Positions 25,634-35,325 of a stretch of 64,000 bases of DNA are shown piece by piece (position 1 is the first letter of the stretch; each line of letters starts with the position of its first letter). A model generated the notes under the pieces. That model was not told the DNA's origin, ran no database searches, and saw only the letters and a list, made by a program, of their open reading frames with translations. This stretch comes from Microbacterium sp. CGR2 (GTDB taxonomy: Bacteria > Actinomycetota > Actinomycetes > Actinomycetales > Microbacteriaceae). Made by a program: the position numbers and the translations under genes. Location of the stretch: positions 1,116,001 through 1,180,000 of the forward strand of contig NZ_RBHX01000001.1 of assembly GCF_003626735.1 (NCBI RefSeq), read 5' to 3'.

Positions 25634-25999
25634 TCATGCCTCCTTCTTCTTCGCGTCTTCGAACGCCTTGATGAGGCGCGCGCGCTCCTTGTCGATCCAC
25701 TGCCGTCCGCCGTACGCCGCGGCGTAGTTCTCGGCGAATTCGACCGGGTCGTCGCCGACGATCGATGTGACCGGAGTGCCGTCGATGGCGGCGCGCTCCC
25801 ACAGGTCAGCGATGTCGAGGAACATCTTCACGATGACGTCGCCATCCGTGACGCCTCCGTAGTACAGGTTGTAGCGCTGCTGGGCCTTCGCCATCTCGCG
25901 GTAGGGCTCCGGGAGCGCGTTGATGCGGGCCTGGGCCTGCTTGTACTGCTTCTTCTCTTCGAGCGATCCGGTGATCGCTTCGATCCACTTGGCGGCCAT
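25634..25999 (-). CDS. DUF1048 family protein
   Basis: 121 residues, soluble and mostly helical. YREMAKAQQRYNLYYGGVTDG and the acidic middle are typical of DUF1048, a small protein that habitually sits between a PadR regulator and an ABC-2 exporter, exactly as here. No enzymatic motif is seen. It may be an accessory or ligand-sensing component of the exporter system. Confidence 0.85.
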   Translation of the reverse strand: MAAKWIEAITGSLEEKKQYKQAQARINALPEPYREMAKAQQRYNLYYGGVTDGDVIVKMFLDIADLWERAAIDGTPVTSIVGDDPVEFAENYAAAYGGRQWIDKERARLIKAFEDAKKKEA

Positions 26000-26001
26000 G
26001 G

Positions 26002-26346
26002 TCAGTTCTCCTTGATGTCGGTGTTCGTCGTGTTCAGCTGTTCGATGTGGTGCTTGAGGAAGTCCCAGGTCTTCCAGAACTCCCCGAGTTCGTGAGTGCC
26101 TGCCGCGTTGAGGGTGTACACCTTGCGGGGCGGACCCTTCTCGCTCGGCACCTTCTCGACGTCGACGAGGCTCTTCTGCTCGATGCGAACGAGCAGGGCG
26201 TAGATCGTGCCCTCGGCGATGTCGGTGAACCCGTGGTCGCGCACTCGTGTGGTGATCTCGTACCCGTATGCCGGCTGCTCGGCAAGGAGAGCCAGAACGA
26301 TGCCCTCCAGAGTGCCCTTGAGCATCTCGGTCATCTGCTTGCCCAT
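26002..26346 (-). CDS. PadR family transcriptional regulator
   Basis: 114 residues. It starts with a helix typical of the family (EMLKGTLEGIVLALLAEQPA), then AYGYEITTRVRDHG (the winged helix-turn-helix) and the wing IEQKSLVDVEKVPSEKGPPRKVYTL (reported here in part: GPPRKVYTLNAAG). The C-terminal dimerisation helix is short, as in PadR subfamily 2. It leads the exporter operon, and the palindromic region upstream is a likely operator, so it probably represses its own operon until a drug-like ligand binds. Confidence 0.92.
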   Translation of the reverse strand: MGKQMTEMLKGTLEGIVLALLAEQPAYGYEITTRVRDHGFTDIAEGTIYALLVRIEQKSLVDVEKVPSEKGPPRKVYTLNAAGTHELGEFWKTWDFLKHHIEQLNTTNTDIKEN

Positions 26347-26367
26347 GAACTCCTCCTTTCTTCGGTG

Positions 26368-26445
26368 TCAGTACTCAGTGATGCTGGGTACCAGTAGAAA
26401 GTAACACTAGGTACCGGTACTTAGCAACACCGAATACCAAGAAAC
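26368..26445. promoter_or_regulatory. PadR operator/promoter region
   Basis: An AT-rich stretch just upstream of the PadR gene holds several related half-sites: AGTACTCAGTGATGCTGGGTAC, GGTACCAGTAG, AACACTAGGTACCGGTACTT and CAACACCGAATACC. GTAC cores are repeated four times in both orientations, as in PadR operators. Confidence 0.6.
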
Positions 26446-26672
26446 TTCCAGAGGTGCCGATGTGCGGGATCTCCGTACGACATGACCGGAGGGGTGAAAA
26501 CCGGGGGTGAAATCCGTCGGTTCGCCCGTCGCCGGACCCTGGTGACGGCCATGCTTGCTGAGGCCCCGACCGGGTGCAGCGATGCTCGCGTGCGCTCGGC
26601 GGTCAACGTCTGAGGGGACGGGCCATCCGGCGCGTGAGTGCGCGCCGGGGTTGCGATCAGGGGAGAGCAGTC
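26446..26672 (+). other. Upstream region of the surface protein gene
   Basis: The roughly 230 bases between the PadR operator and the surface protein start hold no supported gene. GGGGAGAG at 26660-26667, just ahead of the GTG start, is the ribosome binding site. The long distance leaves room for regulation of the surface protein, but I saw no clear promoter. Confidence 0.4.
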
Positions 26673-29600
26673 GTGTCAAATCGTGGTGCGCAAGAGCACA
26701 CATCGTCGGATCGCCGTTCGGCGACGAAGGCAGATCGCTGGCGGCGTGGGCTGAAGAAGCTCGTGGGGGGCTTCGTCAGCACAGCGGTCGTCGCGTCGTC
26801 GATGGTCTTCGTCGGCGGGGCCATGACCGCAGCTCCGGCAGCAGCGGCAGACCCGTTCCTGTGCACCCCTGGCGCGGTCTTCGTGCAGAGCTCCACGGAG
26901 ATCCGGGAGTTCGCGGTGAACGAGCAGGGTGGCGCCCCTGGGGAGGGCGGCACCCTCGGCACCGCGGGCTTCGGCATGAACCATTCGGACAACGGCCTGG
27001 GCATCTCGGCAGGCGGCCGGTATGCGTACACGGTGACCAACAGCTCGTCCAGCAAGATCCTCGCCAAGCACGACCGCATCACGGATCAGACGACGCGTAC
27101 GCCGTTCACCCTCAACTCCGCCGTACTGCGCGGCGCGGTCAACCCGGTCACCGGTGTCTACTACTTCGCGAGCAGCACAGCGGGTAACGCGATCAACCTC
27201 TACGCCTGGGACGAGAGCGTCTCTCCGCAGACGTACGTGCAGGTCGGGACCCTTCGTCCGGCAGACGGCAGCAGCGACTTCGGCGCGAACGGCGACATGG
27301 CCTTCACGGCTTCGGGCCAGCTGGTACTCGTCGCCGACCGCTACATCTACTCGTCCGACCTGCCGGCGACGCTCGAATCGAGCACCGCCACCATCGAGGC
27401 CAAGCAGGTGCACGACATGGGTGCCGGTGTGCAGGGCAACGGAATCGCGTTCGGCAACCGGGGCCACATCTTCGTCTCGGTCTCCGGTGGCGGCAGCCGC
27501 ATCGTCGAGGTGGACCTTCCGCGTGGCGTGACGGTGAACACCACGCCGCTGGGCAGCTTCGCGCCGACCGACATGTCGAGCTGCACCTTCCCGAACACGA
27601 TCACCCTCAAGAAGGATCTGCCGGACGGGCGGCAGGCCGCGACCGACCAGTTCGGCCTCAGCGTGCAGGCACCCGTCGGCTACCAGGATCTGCAGACCGT
27701 GGCCACCACCACGGGGACGGCTGAGGGAGTGCAGCCGGACTACGCCGGACCGATCTTCACCAACCAGGGCGACACCTTCACGCTCGCCGAAACGGCTTCG
27801 GGCACGACCAACCTCGGCCAGTATGCGGCCAGTCTCGTGTGCGAGCAGCTGAACCCTGACGGCTCGACATCTCCCGTCGCCGTCAACGGCAACCAGGTGA
27901 CGCAGCCCGCCGGCGCTCTCGGCACCGACGTGAACTGCACGTTCTCCAACGCTCGTCTGGTCCCGGGTCTGAACCTGAGAAAGACGGCTGATCCAGCCGC
28001 TGGCGTCGCCGTGAGCGCAGGACAACGCATCACGTACACGGTCGAAGCCGAGAACACCGGTAACACGACGCTCGACCCCGTCGAGATCAACGACGACCTC
28101 TCCGGTGTCTTCGACGACGCCGAGTACCAGGGCGACGTCTCCACCGCGATCGACGGCACCGAGGTGACCGCCGGCGCGGCGGCCATCGACGGCGATGCCC
28201 TTGCGTGGACAGGAGCGCTCGAGGCCGGACAGATCCTCACGATCACCTATTCCGTGATCGTCGACGAGGGAGTCGAAGGAGCGAGCATCGCCAACAGCGT
28301 GACCGCTTCGGGCACCCCTCCCGGGGGGATCGATCCGATCCAGCCGCCCGCAGTGACCACCGAGCACCCGGTCGCAGGGTTCACCATCGCCAAGACGGCT
28401 GACCCGGCATCCGGCTCCGTCGTCGAACCAGGGCAGGTCATCGAGTACACGGTGACCGGCACCAACACCGGGGCGACCGCCCTGAACCCGGCATCCATCG
28501 CCGACGATCTCGCCGGCGTGCTTGCACACGCGGAGTACAACTCCGACATCGCGACCGCGATCGACGGCACCCCGCTCGCGACCGGTGGTGCGACCCTCAC
28601 CGGAACCGACCTCGCGTGGAGCGGTGCGCTGCAGTCCGGGCAGACGGTGACGATCACCTACTCGGTGACCGTGGGCGACACGACCTCCGGTGAGATCCTC
28701 AGCAACGTGGCTTCGGGCAGCGCCGTCCCGACGACGCCCAATCCCGCCGATCCGACCGGGCCGCAGGTTCCCGGCCAGCCCATCGTCCCTCCGACGGTGA
28801 GCACCGAGCATCCGGTGATCGGGTCAGGCTTCACCCTCAGCAAATCGGCCGACCCGACCACGGGCACGGCTGTCGAAGCCGGTGACACCATCGAATACAC
28901 CCTCACCGGGACGAACACCGGTGACACGGCCCTCGACCCGGCGGAGATCGTCGACGACCTGTCGGGCGTTCTGGGCGATGCCGCGTACAACGACGACGTC
29001 ACCGCCGACCGCGGTTCCGCGAACGTCGACGGTTCGACTCTGACCTGGACGGGCTCGATCCCCGCCGGGGAGTCCGTCACCATTCGCTACAGCGTGACCG
29101 TCGACGCAGGTGTGGAGAGCGCCCTGCTGGCGAATGTCGCGAACGGCGAGGCGACACCGCTGGTTCCGGTCGACCCCACCGATCCCGACGGTCCGACGAC
29201 CCCGGGAACCCCGATCACGCCGCCGCAGGTCGAGACCGCTCACCCGGTCGTGGCTGCCGGCTTCGAGGTCGGCAAGACGGCCGACCCGGCCACCGGCACC
29301 GCCGTGAACGCGGGCGACACCATCGAGTACACCGTCACGGGCACGAACACGGGCAACACCGTGCTCGACCCGGCGACCATCGCCGACGACCTGTCGGCTG
29401 TGCTGACGGATGCTGCATACAACGGCGACGTCGCCGCCTCGATCGGCACGGCCGCCCTGGTGGACTCCACGCTCACCTGGAGCGGTGTGCTCGCCCCCGG
29501 CGACGAGGTCGTCATCACGTACACGGTGACCGTAGACGAGGACGCGTCCGGCGTCCTGCTGCGCAACACCGCCGAGGGACAGGCCACGCCGCTGATCCCC

Positions 29601-31865
29601 GAGGACCCGACCGACCCTGACAGCCCGACGAACCCCGGCACTCCGGTCACGCCGCCCCCGGCGTCGACGGAGCACCCGGTCGTCAATCCGGGCTTCGCGC
29701 TGACGAAGACCGCCGACCCCGCTTCGGGGAGCCGCGTCGACCCCGGCAGCGTGATCGAGTACACCGTGACCGGAACCAACACCGGCGACACCGTGCTCGA
29801 CCCCGCCACGATCGCGGATGACCTCACCGCTGCGCTGGCCGTGGGCTCGTACAACGACGACGTCGTCGCCTCGCGCGGCGAGGCCGATGTCACCGACGAG
29901 ACACTCGAGTGGACAGGCTCCCTCGTACCCGGAGAGAACGTCGTGATCACCTACTCGGTGACCGTCGACGGGGATGCCGGTGGCGAGACCGTCCGCAACT
30001 CCGCAACAGGCGAGGCGACGCCTCAGCTGCCGGCGGACCCGAGCGACCCCGAGAGCCCGACGACACCGGGAACGCCTCTCGTGCCGCCGACGGTGATCAC
30101 GGAGCACCCCGTCAACACACCCGGTTTCACCTTCGCCAAGACGGTGGACCCGGCATCCGGCACCGCGGTCGACGCCGGGCAGGTGCTCACCTACACCCTG
30201 ACCGGGACCAACACCGGTGAGACGACGCTGAGCCCGGTCGAGATCTCCGACGACCTGTCGGGCGTGCTGGACGATTCCACGTTCAACGACGACACCGCTG
30301 CGACGATCGACGGTGCTCCCGCAGCGCCGGCCGAACTCGTCGGCGATGAACTCTCCTGGACCGGATCGCTCGCCGTCGGCGAGGCGGTCACCATCACCTA
30401 CTCGGTGACGGTCGGTGCCGATGCTGTCGGCACGCTGGTGGAGAACTCGGCAACAGCCACCGCGACGCCTCCCGGTGGCGACGAGATCACGTCACCGGAG
30501 AGCACGACGTCCAACCCGGTCAACGAGCCCGGCTTCTCTGTCTCGAAGAGCGCGGATCCCGCTCCGGGAACGGCCGTGGACCCCGGCACTGTGGTCACGT
30601 ACACGGTGACCGGCGTCAACACCGGTGAGACGGTCCTCGACCCTGTCACGATCGTCGACGATCTGTCCGGAGTTCTCGCACACGCCGAACCCAACGGTGA
30701 CGCGAGGGCGACGATCGACGGCGGGGCGGCACCGGCTCCCTCCCTCACCGGCGAGATGCTCACGTGGGATGGCGCGCTGCAGGTCGGCGAGACCGTGACG
30801 ATCACCTACTCGGTGACCATCGCGGCGGATGCCGGCGGCGCGGTACTGACCAACTCGGTCACCGGCACGGCGACGCCTCCCGGTGGCGGATCCGCGATCG
30901 AGACGCCTCCGGCCATCACAGATCACGCGATCAACGAGCCCGGCTTCGAGCTGGTCAAGACCGCAGACCCGGCTTCGGGTTCACGGGTCGACCCCGGCAG
31001 CGTCATCACCTACACGGTGACCGGCGTCAACACCGGAGAGACGGCACTCGCTCCCGTGTCGATCAGCGACGACATGTCGGACGTGCTCACTCATGCCGAG
31101 TACAACGGCGACGCGACGGCGGTCGTGAACGGCGCAACCGTGTCGGCGCCCGAGTTCGCCGGCGAGGAACTGATGTGGACCGGCGAACTCGCGGCAGGTC
31201 AGCGCGTCATCGTCACCTACTCGGTGACGGTGGACGGTGACTCAGGTGGAGAGACCATCGCGAACGTCGCATCGGCCAGCGCGATCGCTCCCGGCGGTGC
31301 GGAGCTCTCGCCGGCACCATCTGCCACCGAGCACCGCGTCGGAAAGCCGGGCTTCACCTTCGAGAAGACGTCGGACCCGAGTTCCGGAACGATGGTCGCC
31401 ACCGGCAGTGTGGTGACGTTCACCCTCACCGGGGTCAACACCGGCGAGACGGCTCTCGACGAGGTCGTCATCTCGGATGACCTCAGCGGGGTGCTCCCTC
31501 ACGCCGACCTGACGGGTGATGTGGTCGCGACAGTGGGTGACCACGAGGTGGCTGCTCCCGTGATCGACGGGACGGATCTGCGGTGGACGGGAAGCCTTGC
31601 GGAAGGTGAGGTCGTCACGATCACCTACGCGGTCACCATCCATGCCGACGCCGCAGGCAAGACGCTCGAGAACGTTGCGGTCTCGATCGCCACACCCCCC
31701 GCCGGAGATGTGATCACCCCTGCGCCGAGCGGAACCACGCACCCCGTGCAGACGCCCTTGGCCGTGACGGGTGGGCAGCTGGCTCCGTGGGCGCTGATCC
31801 TCGGGCTGGGGCTGCTGCTCGGAGGCGCCGTGCTGCTGATCCTGCGTCGTCGGGCCTCGGCCTAG
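26673..31865 (+). CDS. Sortase-anchored giant repeat surface protein
   Basis: About 1730 residues. A long, positively charged N-region precedes the signal peptide core (GFVSTAVVASSMVFVGGAM, cleavage near APAAAA). Residues about 65-310 resemble a beta-propeller-like extracellular domain (NGLGISAGGRYAYTVTNSSS). Next comes a prealbumin/SpaA-like domain (PNTITLKKDLPDGR). Then nine tandem domains of about 135-150 residues follow, each starting GF-x-x-x-K-T-A-D-P, of the DUF11/DUF7507 bacterial Ig-like type. The C-terminus is LAVTG, a hydrophobic helix and RRRASA: a class E-type LAXTG sortase signal. The GTG at 26673 follows GGGAGAG. Likely a stalk-like adhesin or wall protein. No sortase gene is in the window. 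Confidence 0.9.
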   Translation: MSNRGAQEHTSSDRRSATKADRWRRGLKKLVGGFVSTAVVASSMVFVGGAMTAAPAAAADPFLCTPGAVFVQSSTEIREFAVNEQGGAPGEGGTLGTAGFGMNHSDNGLGISAGGRYAYTVTNSSSSKILAKHDRITDQTTRTPFTLNSAVLRGAVNPVTGVYYFASSTAGNAINLYAWDESVSPQTYVQVGTLRPADGSSDFGANGDMAFTASGQLVLVADRYIYSSDLPATLESSTATIEAKQVHDMGAGVQGNGIAFGNRGHIFVSVSGGGSRIVEVDLPRGVTVNTTPLGSFAPTDMSSCTFPNTITLKKDLPDGRQAATDQFGLSVQAPVGYQDLQTVATTTGTAEGVQPDYAGPIFTNQGDTFTLAETASGTTNLGQYAASLVCEQLNPDGSTSPVAVNGNQVTQPAGALGTDVNCTFSNARLVPGLNLRKTADPAAGVAVSAGQRITYTVEAENTGNTTLDPVEINDDLSGVFDDAEYQGDVSTAIDGTEVTAGAAAIDGDALAWTGALEAGQILTITYSVIVDEGVEGASIANSVTASGTPPGGIDPIQPPAVTTEHPVAGFTIAKTADPASGSVVEPGQVIEYTVTGTNTGATALNPASIADDLAGVLAHAEYNSDIATAIDGTPLATGGATLTGTDLAWSGALQSGQTVTITYSVTVGDTTSGEILSNVASGSAVPTTPNPADPTGPQVPGQPIVPPTVSTEHPVIGSGFTLSKSADPTTGTAVEAGDTIEYTLTGTNTGDTALDPAEIVDDLSGVLGDAAYNDDVTADRGSANVDGSTLTWTGSIPAGESVTIRYSVTVDAGVESALLANVANGEATPLVPVDPTDPDGPTTPGTPITPPQVETAHPVVAAGFEVGKTADPATGTAVNAGDTIEYTVTGTNTGNTVLDPATIADDLSAVLTDAAYNGDVAASIGTAALVDSTLTWSGVLAPGDEVVITYTVTVDEDASGVLLRNTAEGQATPLIPEDPTDPDSPTNPGTPVTPPPASTEHPVVNPGFALTKTADPASGSRVDPGSVIEYTVTGTNTGDTVLDPATIADDLTAALAVGSYNDDVVASRGEADVTDETLEWTGSLVPGENVVITYSVTVDGDAGGETVRNSATGEATPQLPADPSDPESPTTPGTPLVPPTVITEHPVNTPGFTFAKTVDPASGTAVDAGQVLTYTLTGTNTGETTLSPVEISDDLSGVLDDSTFNDDTAATIDGAPAAPAELVGDELSWTGSLAVGEAVTITYSVTVGADAVGTLVENSATATATPPGGDEITSPESTTSNPVNEPGFSVSKSADPAPGTAVDPGTVVTYTVTGVNTGETVLDPVTIVDDLSGVLAHAEPNGDARATIDGGAAPAPSLTGEMLTWDGALQVGETVTITYSVTIAADAGGAVLTNSVTGTATPPGGGSAIETPPAITDHAINEPGFELVKTADPASGSRVDPGSVITYTVTGVNTGETALAPVSISDDMSDVLTHAEYNGDATAVVNGATVSAPEFAGEELMWTGELAAGQRVIVTYSVTVDGDSGGETIANVASASAIAPGGAELSPAPSATEHRVGKPGFTFEKTSDPSSGTMVATGSVVTFTLTGVNTGETALDEVVISDDLSGVLPHADLTGDVVATVGDHEVAAPVIDGTDLRWTGSLAEGEVVTITYAVTIHADAAGKTLENVAVSIATPPAGDVITPAPSGTTHPVQTPLAVTGGQLAPWALILGLGLLLGGAVLLILRRRASA
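27965..31760 (+). repeat. Nine tandem about 405-450 base domain repeats
   Basis: Domain starts are at about 27965, 28377, 28830, 29262, 29691, 30120, 30531, 30945 and 31350. Each encodes the same order of blocks: KTADP, EYTVTGTNTG, DDLSGVL, LTWTG, VTITYSVTV, a Pro/Thr-rich linker and EHPV. The first and last units are the most divergent; inner units share near-identical stretches, pointing to recombination between copies. Confidence 0.92.
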
Positions 31866-31887
31866 CGGTCGGCGGCCACTGGCCACT

Positions 31888-31921
31888 GTGTCTGCGCAGC
31901 TCGCGAGGGCTGCGCAGACAC
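31888..31921. terminator. Strong bidirectional terminator
   Basis: A perfect 13-base stem (GTGTCTGCGCAGC with GCTGCGCAGACAC) and an 8-base loop lie between the convergent surface protein and LuxR-type regulator genes. Confidence 0.9.
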
Positions 31922-31962
31922 GGTCGTCTCTGTGGCGGAGCGAGACGCGGTGAGAGCGGTGC

Positions 31963-34497
31963 CTATCGCTCCGACAGCAGGTCGTGAAGCGCGGCCTGCT
32001 GGACGGCCTCCGCCCTGTTCGCGGCGCCGAGTTTGCGATACACGCTGCGAAGCTGCGTCTTGAGCGTGTTCTGCGACACATTCAGATCCGCGGCGATGTC
32101 CTGCAGCGACGAGCCTGACGTCAGGGCGCGCAGGACGACGAGCTCCCGGGAAGAGAGTCGCGGCCGGGCCGCGATCGAGGGCAGCGCAGCCGTCTGAGGG
32201 AGGGAGACCGTGACCTGGTCGGCCAGTGTCTCGCGGAGGAAGGAGAAGTCGTCCGGAGACATCAGGGCGATCGGGGTGGCCAGTTCGCGATCCTCGAGCC
32301 GAATGCCGAGTGCCTCCGTCGCAGCTCGCACGGCCGCGGCGCCTGCCGTGCGGTGGAGGGCGGCACTCTGCACCGCGGCGGTCTCCGCCCGCTGTCGTGC
32401 CGTGTCCGGCGAGAACCGCGTCTGCTCCAGCATCCGCAGAGCTTCCGACGCCTCGCCGGTCGCCAGCGCGAGTCGGGACTGCTCGAGCACCGTGTCGAAC
32501 CGGTCGTGCTGCGCATCCTTCTGAAGAGTGCGTCTGGCGGCATTCAGATCGCCGACTGCGAGCTGCAACAGCGCGCGCGACCTGCTGAGCGCATCGCGGG
32601 CGTGCGCACTGCCGGCCTCGCGTCCGCGCAGGCGCGCGAACGACTCCAGCTGCTCGAGCCCTGCCGCCGCCCTGCCGTCGTGGAGTGCCACCCAGGCCTC
32701 CACTTGCGCCATCGCGACCCAGTGCTCGCTCGTCGAACGGTGCGGGCCGAAGACCCGGATGTGCTCGCGCGCCGCGTCGAGGTCGTGCGCCTCGACCGCG
32801 AGCAGTGCCTCGGCCACGCGATAGAACGTGCCACGGTAGCCGTCGAGTTGCTCCTGATCCCAGGTGCCCTGACGGATGATGTCGACATAGTGCTGGGCTT
32901 CCGGCATATCGCCGTTCCGCGCGTGGATGCCGCTGAGCAATGCCACGCCGTGCAGGGCATGCCGTGTACCGCGCGACGCCGCCAACGACGCGGCGAAGTC
33001 GAACCACTCGATCGCCTCGGCAAGACGGCCGCCGTAATACAGCGAGATGCCGAGGTGCGTGCAGAGCAGCGGGATCTCATCGATGTACGCGTCCCACTCG
33101 GACTCGGGCGTCTCCTCGAAGAGTGCGAGGGCCCTCGAAGCGACGTGACCGGCGCGCTCCGGCATCCCGATCAGCCGCAGTGCGGCGCTCTCCGCTGCCC
33201 AGATGTAGATCCGTTCCATCGCGGGCAGGTTCTTGCGCCGGGAGTTCGCGGCGGAGATCGCCACCTGCAGGAGCTGCAGTCCGCGGATTCTCCGCAGTTT
33301 GCTCGCGATGTAGCAGATCGCGAGGATCATGGCGATGAGCGGTTCGTGCTTGAGGCGTGAGAGGGGCAGCCGGCCCAGCAGCCTGACCACCGTCTTGCCG
33401 TCGTTCTCGAGGAGATTGTTCCAGCCTGACATGATCACGTGCGACGCGAGAGCGAGGTCGTCCTGCTCGACCGCCAGTCGCAGAGCCTCGGCCGGGGCAC
33501 GCCGTCGCAGAGCCCCCTCGACGGCCGCGCGCCGAAGTCGCGGTACCTCTGCGGGATACGAGCGCTGCAGTTCCCGGCGCATCAGCGACCGCACGAACGG
33601 CGCGAACACGAACACCGGTGCCGCGTCGGAGGACCACCGTCCGAAACCGAATGTCTCGAGGTCGTCGAGCAGGTGAGCGGCATCCGCATCGCCGGTGAGC
33701 GTGCGCGCGAGGCCGGGGTCGACGGCGTCGGCGATGCTCATCCTGGTGAGAGACGCGAGATCGTCCGAATCGAAGCCGGAATCGGCGATGCGGATGCGCA
33801 TGTAGTCCTCGACAGCGGCCGTGCTCGCTTGCAGCAACGCCTCCGGCGAACCCGGAACCGCGCGCTTCGTGGCACCGTGGATGATGGCAGGGAACCCGTC
33901 GGTCGCGTCCAGGATCCTGGTCGCTGTCGACGCGTCCACGTGCAGGGCGCGGGAGATCTCCGTCGCGTCGAACATGAGGGTGTCCGGGGCGATGAAGGTC
34001 CGGTCGATCACGAGGTCGAGTCCGTCGCTGTCGAACGTGCTGCGCCGGTTCGTCGCCGCGATCAGTCGGACATCGCGGCTGCCGGCGACGACGCGGCAGA
34101 CGTCGAACACGCTTTCGCGGCTCAGATTGGCCGCATCGTCGAGGATGATGACGAGCGAGCCCGTATCGTCCTGGAGGCACTCGGACACCGCGTTCCACGG
34201 ACGGTCGAGGGCTTCCTCGGTGAAGGTTCCTCTGCCGTGACGCACCAGCGCACGAAGCAGGTCGCGGGCGAAGACCGCGCTGGACGCGGCGTCGCTGTCG
34301 ACGGTCAGCCACACCACGGCGGCTGCAGTCTCGCGTGCCCACTCGGCCATCGCGACCGTCTTGCCGGAACCACACGCTCCTCTGAGGACGGTGAGCCGGC
34401 TGTCGTTCTCCAGCTCCGCGGTCACTCGCGGACGCGAGGTGAGATCGCTCTGAGCGCGGGGGACGTCTGTGCGCACACCTGTGACGGATGCCGACAT
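31963..34497 (-). CDS. MalT/LAL-type LuxR family transcriptional regulator
   Basis: 844 residues. Walker A (RGACGSGKTVAMAEWA, about 37-52) begins an AAA/NB-ARC-like ATPase, with a possible Walker B at SLVIILDDAANLS. A long helical TPR-like middle (about 360-760) follows. The C-terminal LuxR helix-turn-helix is ELVVLRALTSGSSLQDIAAD plus LNVSQNTLKTQLRSVYRKLG. It is a STAND-type regulator that needs ATP and a ligand. The ATG at 34497 has GGGGAGGG ahead of it. It is convergent with the surface protein gene, and regulation of that gene is a guess from position only. Confidence 0.92.
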   Translation of the reverse strand: MSASVTGVRTDVPRAQSDLTSRPRVTAELENDSRLTVLRGACGSGKTVAMAEWARETAAAVVWLTVDSDAASSAVFARDLLRALVRHGRGTFTEEALDRPWNAVSECLQDDTGSLVIILDDAANLSRESVFDVCRVVAGSRDVRLIAATNRRSTFDSDGLDLVIDRTFIAPDTLMFDATEISRALHVDASTATRILDATDGFPAIIHGATKRAVPGSPEALLQASTAAVEDYMRIRIADSGFDSDDLASLTRMSIADAVDPGLARTLTGDADAAHLLDDLETFGFGRWSSDAAPVFVFAPFVRSLMRRELQRSYPAEVPRLRRAAVEGALRRRAPAEALRLAVEQDDLALASHVIMSGWNNLLENDGKTVVRLLGRLPLSRLKHEPLIAMILAICYIASKLRRIRGLQLLQVAISAANSRRKNLPAMERIYIWAAESAALRLIGMPERAGHVASRALALFEETPESEWDAYIDEIPLLCTHLGISLYYGGRLAEAIEWFDFAASLAASRGTRHALHGVALLSGIHARNGDMPEAQHYVDIIRQGTWDQEQLDGYRGTFYRVAEALLAVEAHDLDAAREHIRVFGPHRSTSEHWVAMAQVEAWVALHDGRAAAGLEQLESFARLRGREAGSAHARDALSRSRALLQLAVGDLNAARRTLQKDAQHDRFDTVLEQSRLALATGEASEALRMLEQTRFSPDTARQRAETAAVQSAALHRTAGAAAVRAATEALGIRLEDRELATPIALMSPDDFSFLRETLADQVTVSLPQTAALPSIAARPRLSSRELVVLRALTSGSSLQDIAADLNVSQNTLKTQLRSVYRKLGAANRAEAVQQAALHDLLSER

Positions 34498-34619
34498 CGA
34501 CCCTCCCCATTGCTCTCGACTCTCCACAGTATTCCGGAATTCTGCGGAGAGGAGCGGTCCAGGCGGGAACACGACTCGGCGGGTGCGAGGAGGAAGGGCC
34601 CGCATCCTAAGCTCAAGAC

Positions 34620-35174
34620 GTGAATGATGCACCGCGGACGAATGCGATCAGGTCGATACGCACGAGCGCGCTGCTGGTGAGCGCGGCCTTCGGCGCGATC
34701 CAGGCGCTGGTCTTCGTCGCGGTCGTGCCGTTGACGTCGGTGCTGGCCGTCTCCTCGCCGCCGGCCTACGCTCTGGTGGCGGGCGTGCACAGTCTGATGC
34801 CGCTGCTCGCGCGCGTGGTCACCCGAGCCCCCGGCATGGCGACGTTCACGGCCTTCGTGACGGGACTGCTGACGTCGGCGATCTCACCGATCGGTCCGCT
34901 CGCCGCGGTGCCGCTCCTCGTCGCCGGCATCGTCTTCGACCTCGTGCTCCCGTGGGTGCGGGACCGACGCGTCGGGCCGAAGCGCATCCTCTTGGCCGGA
35001 GCGATCGTCGGAGCCGTGCTGTTCTTCGTCGCGCTGCCGGTGTTCTCTCCCGAGCATCTCGTGCTGCCCGTGCTCCTGGCCACGCTTCTCGCACGCATCG
35101 TCGGAGAGCTGGCGGTCGCCGGCGTGGTCATCGCCCTTCGGCGGCTCCTGGTGCGCGCCGGCGCGGTCCGCTAG
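34620..35174 (+). CDS. ECF transporter S-component-like membrane protein
   Basis: 184 residues with five to six membrane helices. The pattern (helix 1 ALLVSAAFGAIQALVFVAVV, then YALVAGVHSLMPLLARVVTR and an internal Pro-rich loop ISPIGPLAAVPLLVAGIVFD) resembles substrate-binding S components such as the YkoE/thiamine type. No ECF ATPase or T component is nearby, so it would have to use a shared module. It starts with GTG at 34620. The vitamin or other ligand is not predictable. Confidence 0.55.
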   Translation: MNDAPRTNAIRSIRTSALLVSAAFGAIQALVFVAVVPLTSVLAVSSPPAYALVAGVHSLMPLLARVVTRAPGMATFTAFVTGLLTSAISPIGPLAAVPLLVAGIVFDLVLPWVRDRRVGPKRILLAGAIVGAVLFFVALPVFSPEHLVLPVLLATLLARIVGELAVAGVVIALRRLLVRAGAVR

Positions 35175-35198
35175 TTGCGAGTCGGTCGGCTACGGGCA

Positions 35199-35284
35199 GC
35201 ACAGATGTCGGGCGATGGAACAGATGCAGGGCCGTTTCGCGTGATTCGACCCGACATCTGTGCGATCGCCCGACAAGTGTCCCG
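35199..35284. repeat. Intergenic palindromic repeat, family 1, copy B
   Basis: GCACAGATGTCGGG (35199-35212) and CCCGACATCTGTGC (35250-35263) are perfect 14-base inverted copies. TGTCGGGCGAT (35206-35216) can alternatively pair with ATCGCCCGACA (35265-35275). It lies between the convergent genes ending at 35174 and 35326, where it can act as a bidirectional terminator. Confidence 0.9.
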
Positions 35285-35325
35285 AGGACGGGTGTTCCGG
35301 GGACGCGTGTTCCGGCGGCCTGGCG

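Noticed and set aside
27965..31760. Surface protein repeats as a mobile or phage tail-fibre element
   Set aside because: They are domain repeats within one open frame with signal peptide and sortase signal; no phage genes nearby.
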